From the NCBI GenBank assembly GCA_963729795.1, contig CAVSPC010000041.1, forward strand, positions 1 to 64,000: a stretch of DNA of 64,000 nt. Reading direction: 5' to 3'. Origin of the DNA: CAWBBA01 sp963729795 (GTDB lineage Bacteria > Desulfobacterota > Desulfomonilia > Desulfomonilales > Desulfomonilaceae). Positions 50,828 to 59,305 of the stretch are shown here, one piece after another. A model generated the notes under the pieces. The model worked only from the letters and a program-made list of their open reading frames with translations, was not told the origin of the DNA and did not search any database. Numbering within the stretch: position 1 is the stretch's first letter; each line of letters starts with the position of its first letter. A program made the position numbers and the translations under genes.

Positions 50828-51073
50828 ATGGCACGAGTCACCGTTGAAGATTGTCTGGAAAAGGTGGAGAATCGGTTCGCTCTGGTTGTTCTCGCCTCCA
50901 AGCGAACTAAGGAGTTGAAGAGAGGCGCCCCTCTGTTGGTTCATGAAAGAGACAACAGAGAAGTGGTCATGGCGCTGAGGGAGATTGCAAAGGGCAAGGT
51001 CGGAGGCCGATTACCCACTCCGGATGAAATTGAAGAGAAAGACAGTCTGGTCGTGGACAAGAAATCGGATTGA
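50828..51073 (+). CDS. rpoZ: DNA-directed RNA polymerase omega subunit
   Basis: An 81-residue omega subunit. MARVTVEDCLEKVENRFALVVLASKRTKEL and the Arg/Lys-rich following helix are typical. It helps assemble beta-prime into RNA polymerase. It begins 15 bp after yicC and its TGA overlaps the TTG start of rlmB (TTGA). Confidence 0.93.
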   Translation: MARVTVEDCLEKVENRFALVVLASKRTKELKRGAPLLVHERDNREVVMALREIAKGKVGGRLPTPDEIEEKDSLVVDKKSD

Positions 51074-51831
51074 AGAGGAAGCAACCGGCTAGGTCGGGCC
51101 CCGCGATCATTTATGGCGTCCATCCTGTCGTAGAAACATTAAAGGCCGGCCGAAGACAGATTCAAGAGATATATCTGGCGAGGGATTCGTTTCCTCAGTT
51201 GAATCTGAACGCGCAACTCGAGGCTTCGCAGATTCCCCTGGTGAGGGTTTCCGGCAACGAGTTGCTCTCTATAGCCGGTTCCCCTAATCATCAGGGGCTT
51301 GCCGCTCGGGTAGGTTCCTTTCCGTATGTCGAATTCTCGGACATTGTGTCAACGTTGGCCCTCGAGCAGCGCCCAATACTCGTTCTGGATGCAATCCAGG
51401 ATCCCGCGAATCTGGGAAGCATCTTGCGCAGCGCCGAATGCCTCGGTGCTGCTGCTGTAATCCTGAGCAAAGATCGTTCCGTAGCTGTAACACCCGCCGT
51501 GGAAAAAACATCCGCAGGCGCTGCGGCGCATGTGCCGGTTGCCAAGGTAGTTAACCTGGTACGCGCGATAGAACAGCTCAAAGAATCAGGGTGTTGGGTA
51601 TACGGAACGGATTCCGAGGCAAAATCGGTTTGTTTCACAACCGATCTGACTGGAAGGCTTGCATTTGTGCTGGGCTCCGAGGGAAAAGGTGCCCGGCGTC
51701 TCGTTCGTGAGAAATGCGACGCCATGGTTTCCATACCGATGACGGGCTCAATCAGCTCTCTCAACGTTTCACAAGCCGCGGCTATTCTTTTGGCAGAAGC
51801 GCTTCGTCAGCGGATGAAGGTGGGCCGTTGA
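51070..51831 (+). CDS. rlmB: 23S rRNA (guanosine-2'-O-)-methyltransferase
   Basis: A 253-residue SPOUT-class rRNA methyltransferase. An N-terminal L30e-like domain (YGVHPVVETLKAGRRQIQEIYL) is followed by the knot domain with LDAIQDPANLGSILRSAECLG, FVLGSEGKGARRLVREKCD and SIPMTGSISSLNVSQAAAILLAEALRQR, which match TrmH/RlmB. It modifies G2251 of 23S rRNA by family analogy. The TTG start overlaps the rpoZ stop by four bases. Confidence 0.93.
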   Translation: MKRKQPARSGPAIIYGVHPVVETLKAGRRQIQEIYLARDSFPQLNLNAQLEASQIPLVRVSGNELLSIAGSPNHQGLAARVGSFPYVEFSDIVSTLALEQRPILVLDAIQDPANLGSILRSAECLGAAAVILSKDRSVAVTPAVEKTSAGAAAHVPVAKVVNLVRAIEQLKESGCWVYGTDSEAKSVCFTTDLTGRLAFVLGSEGKGARRLVREKCDAMVSIPMTGSISSLNVSQAAAILLAEALRQRMKVGR

Positions 51832-51939
51832 GCCGGTTTTCTCTATAGATCGGTACTTATCCGTTCTTGGAATCACTTTTGTAGTGGGTCTCGAAAGATT
51901 TGTCGTCATAAGTAATGCGTGTCGGCACTTGCTTGGATT

Positions 51940-52040
51940 GGTGGGACAGGCTTCCAGCCTGTCGCTAATGGACGGGCAGCCCCGCGTTCCGCGGGGCATC
52001 CCCACTGCAACCCCGCGTTCCGCACGGGACATCGCCACCA
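51940..52040. repeat. hairpin repeats in the rlmB downstream gap
   Basis: GACAGGCTTCCAGCCTGTC is an 8-bp stem with a 3-nt loop near 51947-51965, and CCCCGCGTTCCGCGGGG is a further hairpin beside it, with a partial second copy. They occupy most of the 267-bp gap after rlmB. No gene was seen. Confidence 0.55.
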
Positions 52041-52098
52041 AAGCCACATTCTTTTCTGTGACTGCTTTCGAGAATCTCTATGACCTGGAAAGAGGCTC

Positions 52099-52488
52099 AT
52101 GCAGGTATTGTTTGATCCGTTGCCTTCGCTTCCTCTTTTTTCACTGGATTCGGAATTGGTGATCCGCATGGGAGAGGACCGACCTCCTGAAATCTACGTC
52201 GAGGAAGGACTTCCCAGACCCGATCGCCACCTCTTGCTTGGAATTGCCCAGTCCGTCCTTCTGGCACTGGAGGAATTGGATCCGGAGTGCGTGGTCTTGA
52301 TGAACAAATGCACCATTAAAATCCAACGGGCGAACGAGGAAAAGGAATTCGCGAGCGGACTGATTGTTGTGAGGGTCAAAGACGGGAGATTCGGTGCCGT
52401 AGTAGTGGGTGATTCACGGCTCGCCGTCCGCCTTGCGCGGCAATGTGTGCGTTGGTTCACTGGGACAATTCGGCTTGATGTCCCCTGA
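52099..52488 (+). CDS. hypothetical protein
   Basis: A 129-residue cytoplasmic protein. It is mixed alpha/beta with segments LLLGIAQSVLLALEELDPECVVLMNK and FASGLIVVRVKDGRFGAVVVGDSRLAVRLARQ; no signal or membrane helix. GAAAGAGG precedes the ATG. It does not match a family I recognise. A 33-residue frame (52478-52579, MSPEEQSCPEEL...) starts inside its last codons and may be a coupled small protein, but this is weakly supported. Confidence 0.55.
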   Translation: MQVLFDPLPSLPLFSLDSELVIRMGEDRPPEIYVEEGLPRPDRHLLLGIAQSVLLALEELDPECVVLMNKCTIKIQRANEEKEFASGLIVVRVKDGRFGAVVVGDSRLAVRLARQCVRWFTGTIRLDVP

Positions 52489-52684
52489 GGAGCAAAGTTG
52501 CCCCGAAGAGCTTATTGGCAGTCTCGCACCACTGGCGGCACTAATCAGGGAACAAGGTGCGGGCAAAGGGAACGTATAAATTCATGATGTGAAGAATTTC
52601 TTTGGACGCAATCCACATGACACGGCTAGTTACTTCAGGTTAATTCCGAAGCGCTTATGTCTAGAGTTTACGAAAGGAGATAAG

Positions 52685-53035
52685 ATGGCCAGGCGGTTGG
52701 TTGCCATTACAGCAATACTGATCTTAGCATGTTTTCCGGCCGTGGCGGCTGGGGTTAATATATCGGGCAATTGGGAAAGCCGGGTTATGGGTTCCCTCAT
52801 CCAGGCGACAATAAATCAAAACGGTAATCATGTAGCGGGAGTTGCGCGTGTGTACAGTCCGCTGGGACAAAAAGACACCTACCATTTTACAGGAAAGATT
52901 GACGGGGCCAGAGTCTTTGCAAGTCACGGGAGCGGCCATAGCTTTTCAGGCAACCTTACACCTACCGGTCATCTCGTCGGAGTCTTGAAGACCAAAGAAG
53001 GGTACCAAGTCATGGTCGATGCATCGCGACGTTGA
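52685..53035 (+). CDS. small exported beta-rich protein
   Basis: A 116-residue secreted protein. The signal peptide is MARRLVAITAILILACFPAV, cleaved near AAG; the mature part is beta-rich (NISGNWESRVMGSLIQATI, GNHVAGVARVYSP, FTGKIDGARVFASHGSGHSFSG). The ATG at 52685 follows GAAAGGAG. The sequence resembles small lipocalin-like or META-like envelope proteins, but no family is claimed. Two further small genes follow within 310 bp on the same strand, including a small membrane protein. Confidence 0.65.
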   Translation: MARRLVAITAILILACFPAVAAGVNISGNWESRVMGSLIQATINQNGNHVAGVARVYSPLGQKDTYHFTGKIDGARVFASHGSGHSFSGNLTPTGHLVGVLKTKEGYQVMVDASRR

Positions 53036-53046
53036 GGGACAGGAAC

Positions 53047-53262
53047 ATGGGACAATCAAATCCGTGGGCCCATACGATAGCAAAGGTCAGAACGATCGGA
53101 TTCCTTGTGGCAATGATTCCAGTCCTATGCTTGGTAGGACTTGTGGGTATCCTGTCTCTTATTGTTGCATCACCTCTAGTGATATATGTTGCAATCCGCG
53201 GGAAGTCCTTCGGCAGAAGTCGGAGCCGTACGGGCATTGCCCCGGGTTGGGAAGGGCCTTGA
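53047..53262 (+). CDS. small membrane protein
   Basis: A 71-residue protein with a hydrophobic stretch of about 37 residues (AKVRTIGFLVAMIPVLCLVG, then ILSLIVASPLVIYVAIRG) that probably forms two membrane helices, and a basic C-terminal tail with Arg/Ser. It is 11 bp after the exported protein gene and starts at the ATG after GAGGGACAG. No function can be assigned. Confidence 0.55.
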   Translation: MGQSNPWAHTIAKVRTIGFLVAMIPVLCLVGLVGILSLIVASPLVIYVAIRGKSFGRSRSRTGIAPGWEGP

Positions 53263-53342
53263 GGTTTATCGCTGGGTACTTGCATTCGTGATACGATAAC
53301 GTCGTAACACGAATTTCGCATCGTGACATTAGAGGAGCGTCC

Positions 53343-53576
53343 GTGATTGCAAGCCGATATTATACTGTCGACGGAATCAAATGGGAGGCCCGTTTTTTCC
53401 GGAAGGGCGACGTTTTTCCTGAGGGGAATCTGAAGGTCTCTCGGCAGGGGGTTTGGGCTCGGCCCGTCGAATTCGGATGGGAGTTTGCATGCTTTGCAGG
53501 TGAATCGTGGAGATTCGTGCGAATGGATGCGGATCTACTCTACTTTCCGGAACACAAACGCGCGGGCAGGAAGTAA
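53343..53576 (+). CDS. small hypothetical protein
   Basis: A 77-residue, basic, aromatic-rich protein (RYYTVDGIKWEARFFRKGDV, WEFACFAGESWRFVRMDAD), without a signal or membrane segment. The GTG start follows GAGGAGCGT. The pattern of Trp/Phe/Tyr resembles a small beta fold. It is the last gene before a 207-bp MITE-like element that begins 73 bp after its stop codon. No family was recognised. Confidence 0.5.
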   Translation: MIASRYYTVDGIKWEARFFRKGDVFPEGNLKVSRQGVWARPVEFGWEFACFAGESWRFVRMDADLLYFPEHKRAGRK

Positions 53577-53648
53577 CATGCTGCGGTTCCCAAGAGTTGT
53601 GACCGGTGTCGTAAATGATTTGATGGTGACGCGCCTCCCGAGACTATC

Positions 53649-53855
53649 GAAACCGTCTCAAAACCATAGGCGAGGTCAAGAATCGTGCCACGACAATAGC
53701 CGGCGCTGAAGCACCGGCCTACTTTCTGTCGCCCCGATGGGGCTCAAATGCAAGCGTCCCGGAGGGACCGGTGATAGTCGCCCGGCAATTCATTGCCGGG
53801 AAAGGGGGTATTCGTGTTATGATTTCGTCCGGTTCAAGGGTTTTGAGACAGTTTC
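53649..53855. mobile_element. 207-bp MITE-like element, copy B
   Basis: The left end GAAACCGTCTCAAAACC is mirrored by GGTTTTGAGACAGTTTC at the right (16 of 17 positions). TATC lies directly outside both ends (53645-53648, 53856-53859) as a 4-bp target duplication. Length and internal order (GTGCCACGA, GCCGGCGCT, CGCCCCGATGGGGC, CCCGGCAATTCATTGCCGGG) match copy A at 44909. It has no ORF. The gap 53577-53989 holds no gene apart from this. Confidence 0.85.
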
Positions 53856-53989
53856 TATCCTACCGGTCTATATCCACGATACACATCTCGACTCTTGAGA
53901 CGGTGCCATCAAACTGGTGACAAATCTCCCCAAGGTGCCCCCACAGACGGCAACAATCATAAGCTTGAAATTTCAATCATTGGCGGGGG

Positions 53990-54778
53990 TTACTCTTTGG
54001 CGGTTCCGGGATGGAGCAAGTTCGGTACGTTCTGGTCTTTCATTTCAGCAAGCACCTTTCCGGCTGAGTCCTTGGGAGAACTCTCGGCTGGGCGCCTGGC
54101 GATGTTTTTCAGGCGCTTATTAAGCTTAAGGATTTCGGGATCATCGCGCACCAACAATTCCCAGGACCGGAAAACAGTTTCATCTCGGTCGCCGTTCTTG
54201 AATGAGACAACCACCTTGTTCATCTCTCCAAAATCCGAAAAACTCAGCTTAATGTCTTTTATTTTCTCAAAGTTACTATCCCTGTCCGGCTCAACATCCA
54301 GTACATTTGCATTGCCTTCGCGCACGTTCTTCACTACAGCAAATCTCCGTAGGGCACCGTCTCCGATCCCCTGCATGATGAGCACCAACGGATCCGCGAA
54401 CTTGGACAGGTCGCGATCGCCATCCACGTGAAACAGTTCCTGATCGGAATGATCGTGCACCACAGCAATGACCCTTCCGTCGGAAAGAATGTCAACATTG
54501 ACATCTCCCGACATACTCAGCCAAAATCTATTGGGTTTCTGAAAAACTATGTCCCCTTTAACGCTGAGATCTCGGTTGAAAACCGCACTATGGCGCGTTT
54601 TAACGAACTTCGCATGGAATTGATTCACCACGTAGGCCTTTCGTTCAATCCCATCGATGAGACTGTCGAGCTGAGCAGGGGCCGCGGGGGCTTTTACAGC
54701 GCAAGCTGCCAGCAACGGCAACATGGCAATTGCGGGTGCACAAACCTTACAAATCCTTTTGAATATCAAGGTCACCAA
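53990..54778 (-). CDS. LolA-like outer-membrane lipoprotein
   Basis: A lipoprotein of about 262 residues with a signal peptide ending in the lipobox LAAC, then a LolA/LolB-like fold: repeated strands such as FHAKFVKTRHSAVF, VKGDIVFQKPNRFWLSMSGD, VNVDILSDGRVIAVVHDH and VREGNANVLDVEPDRD. It resembles outer-membrane lipoprotein carriers or sorting factors by pattern, not by a certain signature. Start is TTG at 54778 or GTG one codon later; GGAG lies upstream of the GTG. It has no close partner. Confidence 0.7.
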   Translation of the reverse strand: MVTLIFKRICKVCAPAIAMLPLLAACAVKAPAAPAQLDSLIDGIERKAYVVNQFHAKFVKTRHSAVFNRDLSVKGDIVFQKPNRFWLSMSGDVNVDILSDGRVIAVVHDHSDQELFHVDGDRDLSKFADPLVLIMQGIGDGALRRFAVVKNVREGNANVLDVEPDRDSNFEKIKDIKLSFSDFGEMNKVVVSFKNGDRDETVFRSWELLVRDDPEILKLNKRLKNIARRPAESSPKDSAGKVLAEMKDQNVPNLLHPGTAKE

Positions 54779-55190
54779 TCGACTCCATACCGCACCGGCA
54801 CGCAGTCACCTCCATCCATACATCTGGGGACTCGGCACCAAAGTGCGGCGGAACACACGACCGGCTCTTTAATCCCCCTGCAAAGGGGGCGAAAAATATT
54901 TCTGTTGTCCGCCGTGCCGCAAAACCATTCGAAGTATTCCGGAGCACTCCTGCGACCGGGGGGTGGCTCGACGAAAGATATTTTCATAACATAGCCACTC
55001 CTGGCGTTCAAGAACTGTGTGTGCAATTCAAGGCTCAATACGGCACTTGTTCAGCAATTCAGAACCTCATTCCTCTCTGAGACATCTAAAGAATAGATAG
55101 GTTCAAATCCCTGATTGTTGCAGTAACAGGGGTGATTTGATATTTTCTCGGGGGTCGTCCATAGAATAAGCGAGAGAGAAGAGGTGTCCC
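54779..55190. other. intergenic region with a possible B12/radical SAM N-terminal remnant
   Basis: On the minus strand an ATG at 54987, preceded by AGGAG, begins MKISFVEPPPGRRSAPE, which resembles the N-terminus of B12-binding radical SAM proteins, but the continuation to 54772 is low in coding character and includes an inverted CCCCCTGCAAAGGGGG repeat. It is best read as a remnant or chance frame. The rest of the 412-bp gap is the upstream region of nifU. Confidence 0.3.
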
Positions 55191-56039
55191 ATGTGGGAAT
55201 ATAGCGAAAAACTGAAAGATCATTTCTTCCACCCAAGAAATGTGGGAGTTCTGGAGGACGCGAACGCCGTTGGAGAGGTGGGTTCCATTGCGTGCGGGGA
55301 CGCGTTGAAACTTTTCCTGAAGATAGATCCGGAGACGGACAAGATAGTTGACGTACGATTCCAGACCTTTGGATGCGGTAGCGCTATTGCATCAAGCAGT
55401 GCGCTGACAGAAATGGTCAAAGGAAAGTCCGTAGATGAGGCAATGAAAATAACGAACCAGGACATTGCGGACTATCTGGGTGGGTTGCCCCAACAGAAAA
55501 TGCACTGTTCAGTGATGGGGCGTGACGCGTTTCATGCTGCTGTGGCCTGTTATCGTAAGGAGCCGGCACCCGAGGGAGAGGTAGAAGGTGAACTGGTCTG
55601 CCAGTGCTTCGGCGTTACGGACGAGCAAATCAAGAGAGAGATCAGAGCAAATAATCTTTCTACGGTTGAAGAAGTGACAAACTACACGAAGGCCGGCGGT
55701 GGATGCGGGCTGTGCCAGGAAAAAATAGCCGAAATCATAGCGCAAGTAAGGGGCGAGCTCAAAAAGGAGGAGAAGACCGATGGGCAGCCTCGAGAGCGAA
55801 TGACGAACATTCAAAAGATCGCTAAAATTCAGGAAGTTATGGAAAAAGAGATTCGTCCGATGCTTCAGCAGGATGGGGGAGACGTGGAGTTGATCGACCT
55901 GGAGGGAAATCGGGTTGTGGTGGCACTGAGGGGGATCTGTACATCCTGCCCCAGTTCGGCCTTAACAAAGGGCGGCATCGAATCCAAACTGAAAGAACTG
56001 GTGCATCCTGATATCTATGTTGAGGAGGTGGCGGGATGA
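55191..56039 (+). CDS. nifU: NifU-type iron-sulfur cluster scaffold
   Basis: A 282-residue three-domain NifU. The IscU-like domain has C35 (ACGDALK), C62 (FGCGS) and C106 (MHCS), the central BFD-like 2Fe-2S domain has CQCFG and CGLC near 138-177, and the C-terminal Nfu domain has CTSC near 258-261. Full-length NifU assembles clusters for nitrogenase or, in many anaerobes lacking Isc/Suf, for general use. No nif structural gene is in the window. The ATG of nifS overlaps the stop (ATGA). Confidence 0.95.
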   Translation: MWEYSEKLKDHFFHPRNVGVLEDANAVGEVGSIACGDALKLFLKIDPETDKIVDVRFQTFGCGSAIASSSALTEMVKGKSVDEAMKITNQDIADYLGGLPQQKMHCSVMGRDAFHAAVACYRKEPAPEGEVEGELVCQCFGVTDEQIKREIRANNLSTVEEVTNYTKAGGGCGLCQEKIAEIIAQVRGELKKEEKTDGQPRERMTNIQKIAKIQEVMEKEIRPMLQQDGGDVELIDLEGNRVVVALRGICTSCPSSALTKGGIESKLKELVHPDIYVEEVAG

Positions 56040-57226
56040 AAACGGTCTATCTGGACAACAATGCTACGACCATGGTGGCTCCGGAAGTCTTCGAGGCTGT
56101 TCGTCCTTTCCTGACGGAACGCTACGGGAACCCATCGAGTATGCACTCCTTCGGAGGAAGTGTCGCTCACGACGTGGTAAAGGCAAGGGAGGCACTCGCT
56201 CAATTGTTAGGTGCAGCCCCGCAGGAAGTGATTTTCACTTCTGGAGGGACCGAATCGGATTCTACCGCGATTCTGAGCGCCCTGGCTACAATGCCCGAAC
56301 GTAGAGAGATCGTCACTACCAGGGTGGAGCATCCGGCGGTTCTCAATCTTTGCAAGCATCTTGGCCGTTTCAAAGGTTACAGTATCCGCTGGCTGTCCGT
56401 AGGTAAAGATGGAATGTTGGATATGGATGAGGTCCGAGCAAAGATCACCGATCAAACTGCGGTGGTCTCTGTGATGTGGGCTAATAACGAGACCGGAGTA
56501 ATTTTTCCAGTTCGCGAGATCGTGGAAATTGCGCGCGCACACGGGGCCTTGATGCACACCGACGCTGTACAGGCTGTGGGGAAGATTCCCATGGAGCTCG
56601 GGTCGTCAGATATTAATTTCTTGTCACTTTCCGGCCATAAGCTACATGCCCCCAAAGGAATAGGCGCCTTATACATCAAGAAAGGAACCCGTTTTTCGCC
56701 TTTCGTTATAGGAGGCCATCAAGAGTCGGACAGGCGTGGCGGAACAGAAAATGTGCCTGGAATTGTGGGTCTTGGTGAGGCCGCGCGGCTTGCCATGAAG
56801 AATTTCGATGAAGAGAACTCACGCGTAAGGAAGCTTAGAGATCGTTTGCAGGAAGGTCTACTGTCTGCCATCACGGCGGCCCAAGTTAACGGTCATCAGA
56901 AATCCCGTCTTCCGAACACGTTGAACGTAGGCTTCGAATTTGTCGAAGGAGAAGCCATTCTGATGAGGATGGACGATAAAGGGATCTGTGCTTCGTCCGG
57001 ATCGGCCTGTACGTCGGGGTCCCTCGAACCTTCCCACGTATTGAGAGCAATGGGCGTTCCTTTCACGTCCGTCCACGGATCGATACGTTTCTCTCTCTCC
57101 AGGTACAACACTGAAGATGAAATAGAGTACGTCATTCAGGAGCTTCCGGGAATAGTTGAGTTTTTGAGGTCCATGTCACCATTTGGCAGAGAATACTTAA
57201 GTTCCTCAGTTTGCGCAACGCGATGA
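56036..57226 (+). CDS. nifS: cysteine desulfurase NifS
   Basis: A 396-residue PLP-dependent cysteine desulfurase that donates sulfur to NifU. SGHKLHAPKG carries the PLP lysine near K203, and SGSACTSGSLEPSHVL holds the catalytic Cys near 325. The HTDAVQAVGK and GGHQESDRRGGTENV motifs are typical of the family. It overlaps nifU by four bases. A 20-residue C-terminal extension is beyond the usual end. Confidence 0.95.
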   Translation: MKTVYLDNNATTMVAPEVFEAVRPFLTERYGNPSSMHSFGGSVAHDVVKAREALAQLLGAAPQEVIFTSGGTESDSTAILSALATMPERREIVTTRVEHPAVLNLCKHLGRFKGYSIRWLSVGKDGMLDMDEVRAKITDQTAVVSVMWANNETGVIFPVREIVEIARAHGALMHTDAVQAVGKIPMELGSSDINFLSLSGHKLHAPKGIGALYIKKGTRFSPFVIGGHQESDRRGGTENVPGIVGLGEAARLAMKNFDEENSRVRKLRDRLQEGLLSAITAAQVNGHQKSRLPNTLNVGFEFVEGEAILMRMDDKGICASSGSACTSGSLEPSHVLRAMGVPFTSVHGSIRFSLSRYNTEDEIEYVIQELPGIVEFLRSMSPFGREYLSSSVCATR

Positions 57227-57703
57227 ACCGGAAAGGGAGGGAAAGATCGGATAGCATGTCAGGTTGAGTCCCATTCGAATGGGAATCCCAAAAACTTCTT
57301 GTACTGTCGCTTGAACTTCTTCCCTTGTCCCGATCGTCTTCAACGAGGCAGACGATATGCTTGAAAGTCGGCCGGCCATAGTCACCCAAGACAATCGGGA
57401 CAAAGGGGGATCAATCTAGCGTTCCCAGAGAAAAGATTCATCGGAACATTAATCGACCAGATCGCTGACTCCTGGACAACTACAAAAGATGATGTATAGT
57501 CTAGCGCAATTCCGTCTAGCTTGACTTTGAGAACCTTGCAGGTGGACGGAATAGCATGCGGCGGGATGCTCCCTTCGCAAATCAAGAACGGAAGCCCGCC
57601 TTCTCGTTTTCATCAGAGTTTTCTCAGTTCGAACGTTTTGCCTGCCTCCTTAAATGCTTGGTCTCGAGCGTCGTCCTGCGTGCTCATGGTTTGACCGAAG
57701 AGC
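57227..57703. other. intergenic region, nothing recognised
   Basis: A 477-bp gap between nifS and the histidine kinase. Several antisense and sense frames of 60-90 codons occur but lack family-like content or ribosome-binding sites. No sigma-54 consensus (GG-N10-GC) or strong sigma-70 pair was seen here. Confidence 0.4.
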
Positions 57704-59305
57704 GTGATGCCAGACTTTACAATTACAACAAGCGGCGGCTCAGGAAGCGAAGAAGAGACCCGTGCACATGTTCCATTTTGTACTTCGACTCCAATATCTC
57801 TCCTCCGTTGGCTCAAGAGGGAGACTGCCCCAATAATTGAAGAGTGGGCAGACACGCTCTCGACGCTGTCAGCATTTTATGCCGGGCGCCCAAGAGAAGA
57901 ACTAGTCGAAACAGTATCCGAAGCCTTTCACGCAAATTTGGAGTTCCTCTCCTGCAGCGGGCTCACACGTATCGAGCGCTTCATTGACTACATTACGGAG
58001 AAACGCTTGGGGGCGGGGTTTCCGCTGTCTCACGTGCAAAGAGCATTTGAGCTTTTTAGGTTTATTGTGACACGAAGGCTTCTTGCTGAACGACGTCTCA
58101 GCTTGTTGGCACAGTCGGTTGAAGCCATCAATGCAACTCTTTCCTACACGATCCATCGTTTTTCCGATCACTTTCAGTACATGCACGAACGTTCAATTAG
58201 GCATTACGCTCAGAATCTGGAGCAGGAAGTAAGCAACCGTACAGCAGAGCTTGCCGAAAGTGAGCGAAGATATAAGACCTTAGTTGAAGAGATTAACGAT
58301 GGATATTTTGTCATACAAAACGGCCATATAGTGTTTGCGAATCAAGCATTTTGCCGTATGCATGGGACCACGCTGCTTGAAGCCGTGGGGCAGCCATTCC
58401 TGCGATTTGTGACGCCCGAATCGCGCGAACGTCTGGGCGGAACGTATGTCGATGCACCGGCCGGCAAGCTCACAGGAAGTACCATCGAATACACTCGTCT
58501 TGGGTGTGATCCCGAAAGAGGAGCGACGGAAATCAGAGCGAGGACGGTTGATCTCGGCCATGGGACGGTGACTATCGGTGTGTGCAGAGACATCAGTGAA
58601 CGCGTGGCCATGGAGCGCAAAGTCCGTGAAAATGAGCGCTTGGCTTATGTGGGCCATCTGGCGGCGTCACTTTCCCACGAGATCAGAAATCCACTTTCTT
58701 CTATAAACATGAATCTCCAAATCTTAAGTGAAAAGCTACAACTGGACGGCTTTGATCGGCGACGCCTGGACATTACCGTTCGGGAAGTATCCAGAGTGGA
58801 AAATATCCTCAGACAATTGCTGGATCTTTCTCGACCTGTAGACATCGAACTTGGATTTGTGGATATTCGTGAGCTTGTGCAGGGATGCGTAGATCTGGTG
58901 GAGCCGAAGACCGCGGAGAAACACCTGAAGATAGTTCAGCGATATGCCCGATCCCTGCCCCCGTGCAAATTGGATGCGAAAAAGCTCCAGCAAGCTTTGC
59001 TGAACTTGATTCTAAATGCGGTTGACGTCACTGGCGAGGGAAGCCCCATACTTGTGTTCGCAAAGACAATTCGTATCGGCGGAACTAAATATCTGGAACT
59101 CGGCGTCAGAGACAGCGGACCTGGGGTTGATCCTGCCGGTATTTCACGTCTGTTTGATCCATTCTACACGACCAAGGCTCAGGGCAGTGGCTTGGGACTT
59201 AGCAATGTCAAGAGGATCGTGGATGCCCACGAAGGAAATGTTGAAGTACGCGGTCGCGAAGGACCCGGTGCGACTTTTGTCATGAGGTTGCCATGGAGGG
59301 TATGA
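57704..59305 (+). CDS. histidine kinase with RsbRD_N-like and PAS sensor domains
   Basis: A 533-residue, apparently soluble, histidine kinase. An all-helical RsbRD_N-like region (about 30-170) is followed by a coiled segment (RSIRHYAQNLEQEVSNRTAEL), a PAS domain (about 190-305), the phosphoacceptor H-box SLSHEIRNPLSS (about 324) and a HATPase domain with DPFYTTKAQGSGLGLSNV. The output partner is the response regulator directly downstream, sharing an ATGA overlap. It may respond to a cytosolic ligand or redox state via the PAS domain. Confidence 0.9.
   Translation: MMPDFTITTSGGSGSEEETRAHVPFCTSTPISLLRWLKRETAPIIEEWADTLSTLSAFYAGRPREELVETVSEAFHANLEFLSCSGLTRIERFIDYITEKRLGAGFPLSHVQRAFELFRFIVTRRLLAERRLSLLAQSVEAINATLSYTIHRFSDHFQYMHERSIRHYAQNLEQEVSNRTAELAESERRYKTLVEEINDGYFVIQNGHIVFANQAFCRMHGTTLLEAVGQPFLRFVTPESRERLGGTYVDAPAGKLTGSTIEYTRLGCDPERGATEIRARTVDLGHGTVTIGVCRDISERVAMERKVRENERLAYVGHLAASLSHEIRNPLSSINMNLQILSEKLQLDGFDRRRLDITVREVSRVENILRQLLDLSRPVDIELGFVDIRELVQGCVDLVEPKTAEKHLKIVQRYARSLPPCKLDAKKLQQALLNLILNAVDVTGEGSPILVFAKTIRIGGTKYLELGVRDSGPGVDPAGISRLFDPFYTTKAQGSGLGLSNVKRIVDAHEGNVEVRGREGPGATFVMRLPWRV

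Noticed and set aside
53680..53710. A TGGCACGATTCTTGAC sequence on the minus strand resembling a sigma-54 promoter
   Set aside because: The -12 GC is GA, it lies inside the MITE-like element, and no gene is positioned to be read from it.
55095..55115. GGTTCAAATCC, which looks like a tRNA T-loop
   Set aside because: The flanking bases do not form a T-stem and no acceptor, D or anticodon arm can be drawn.
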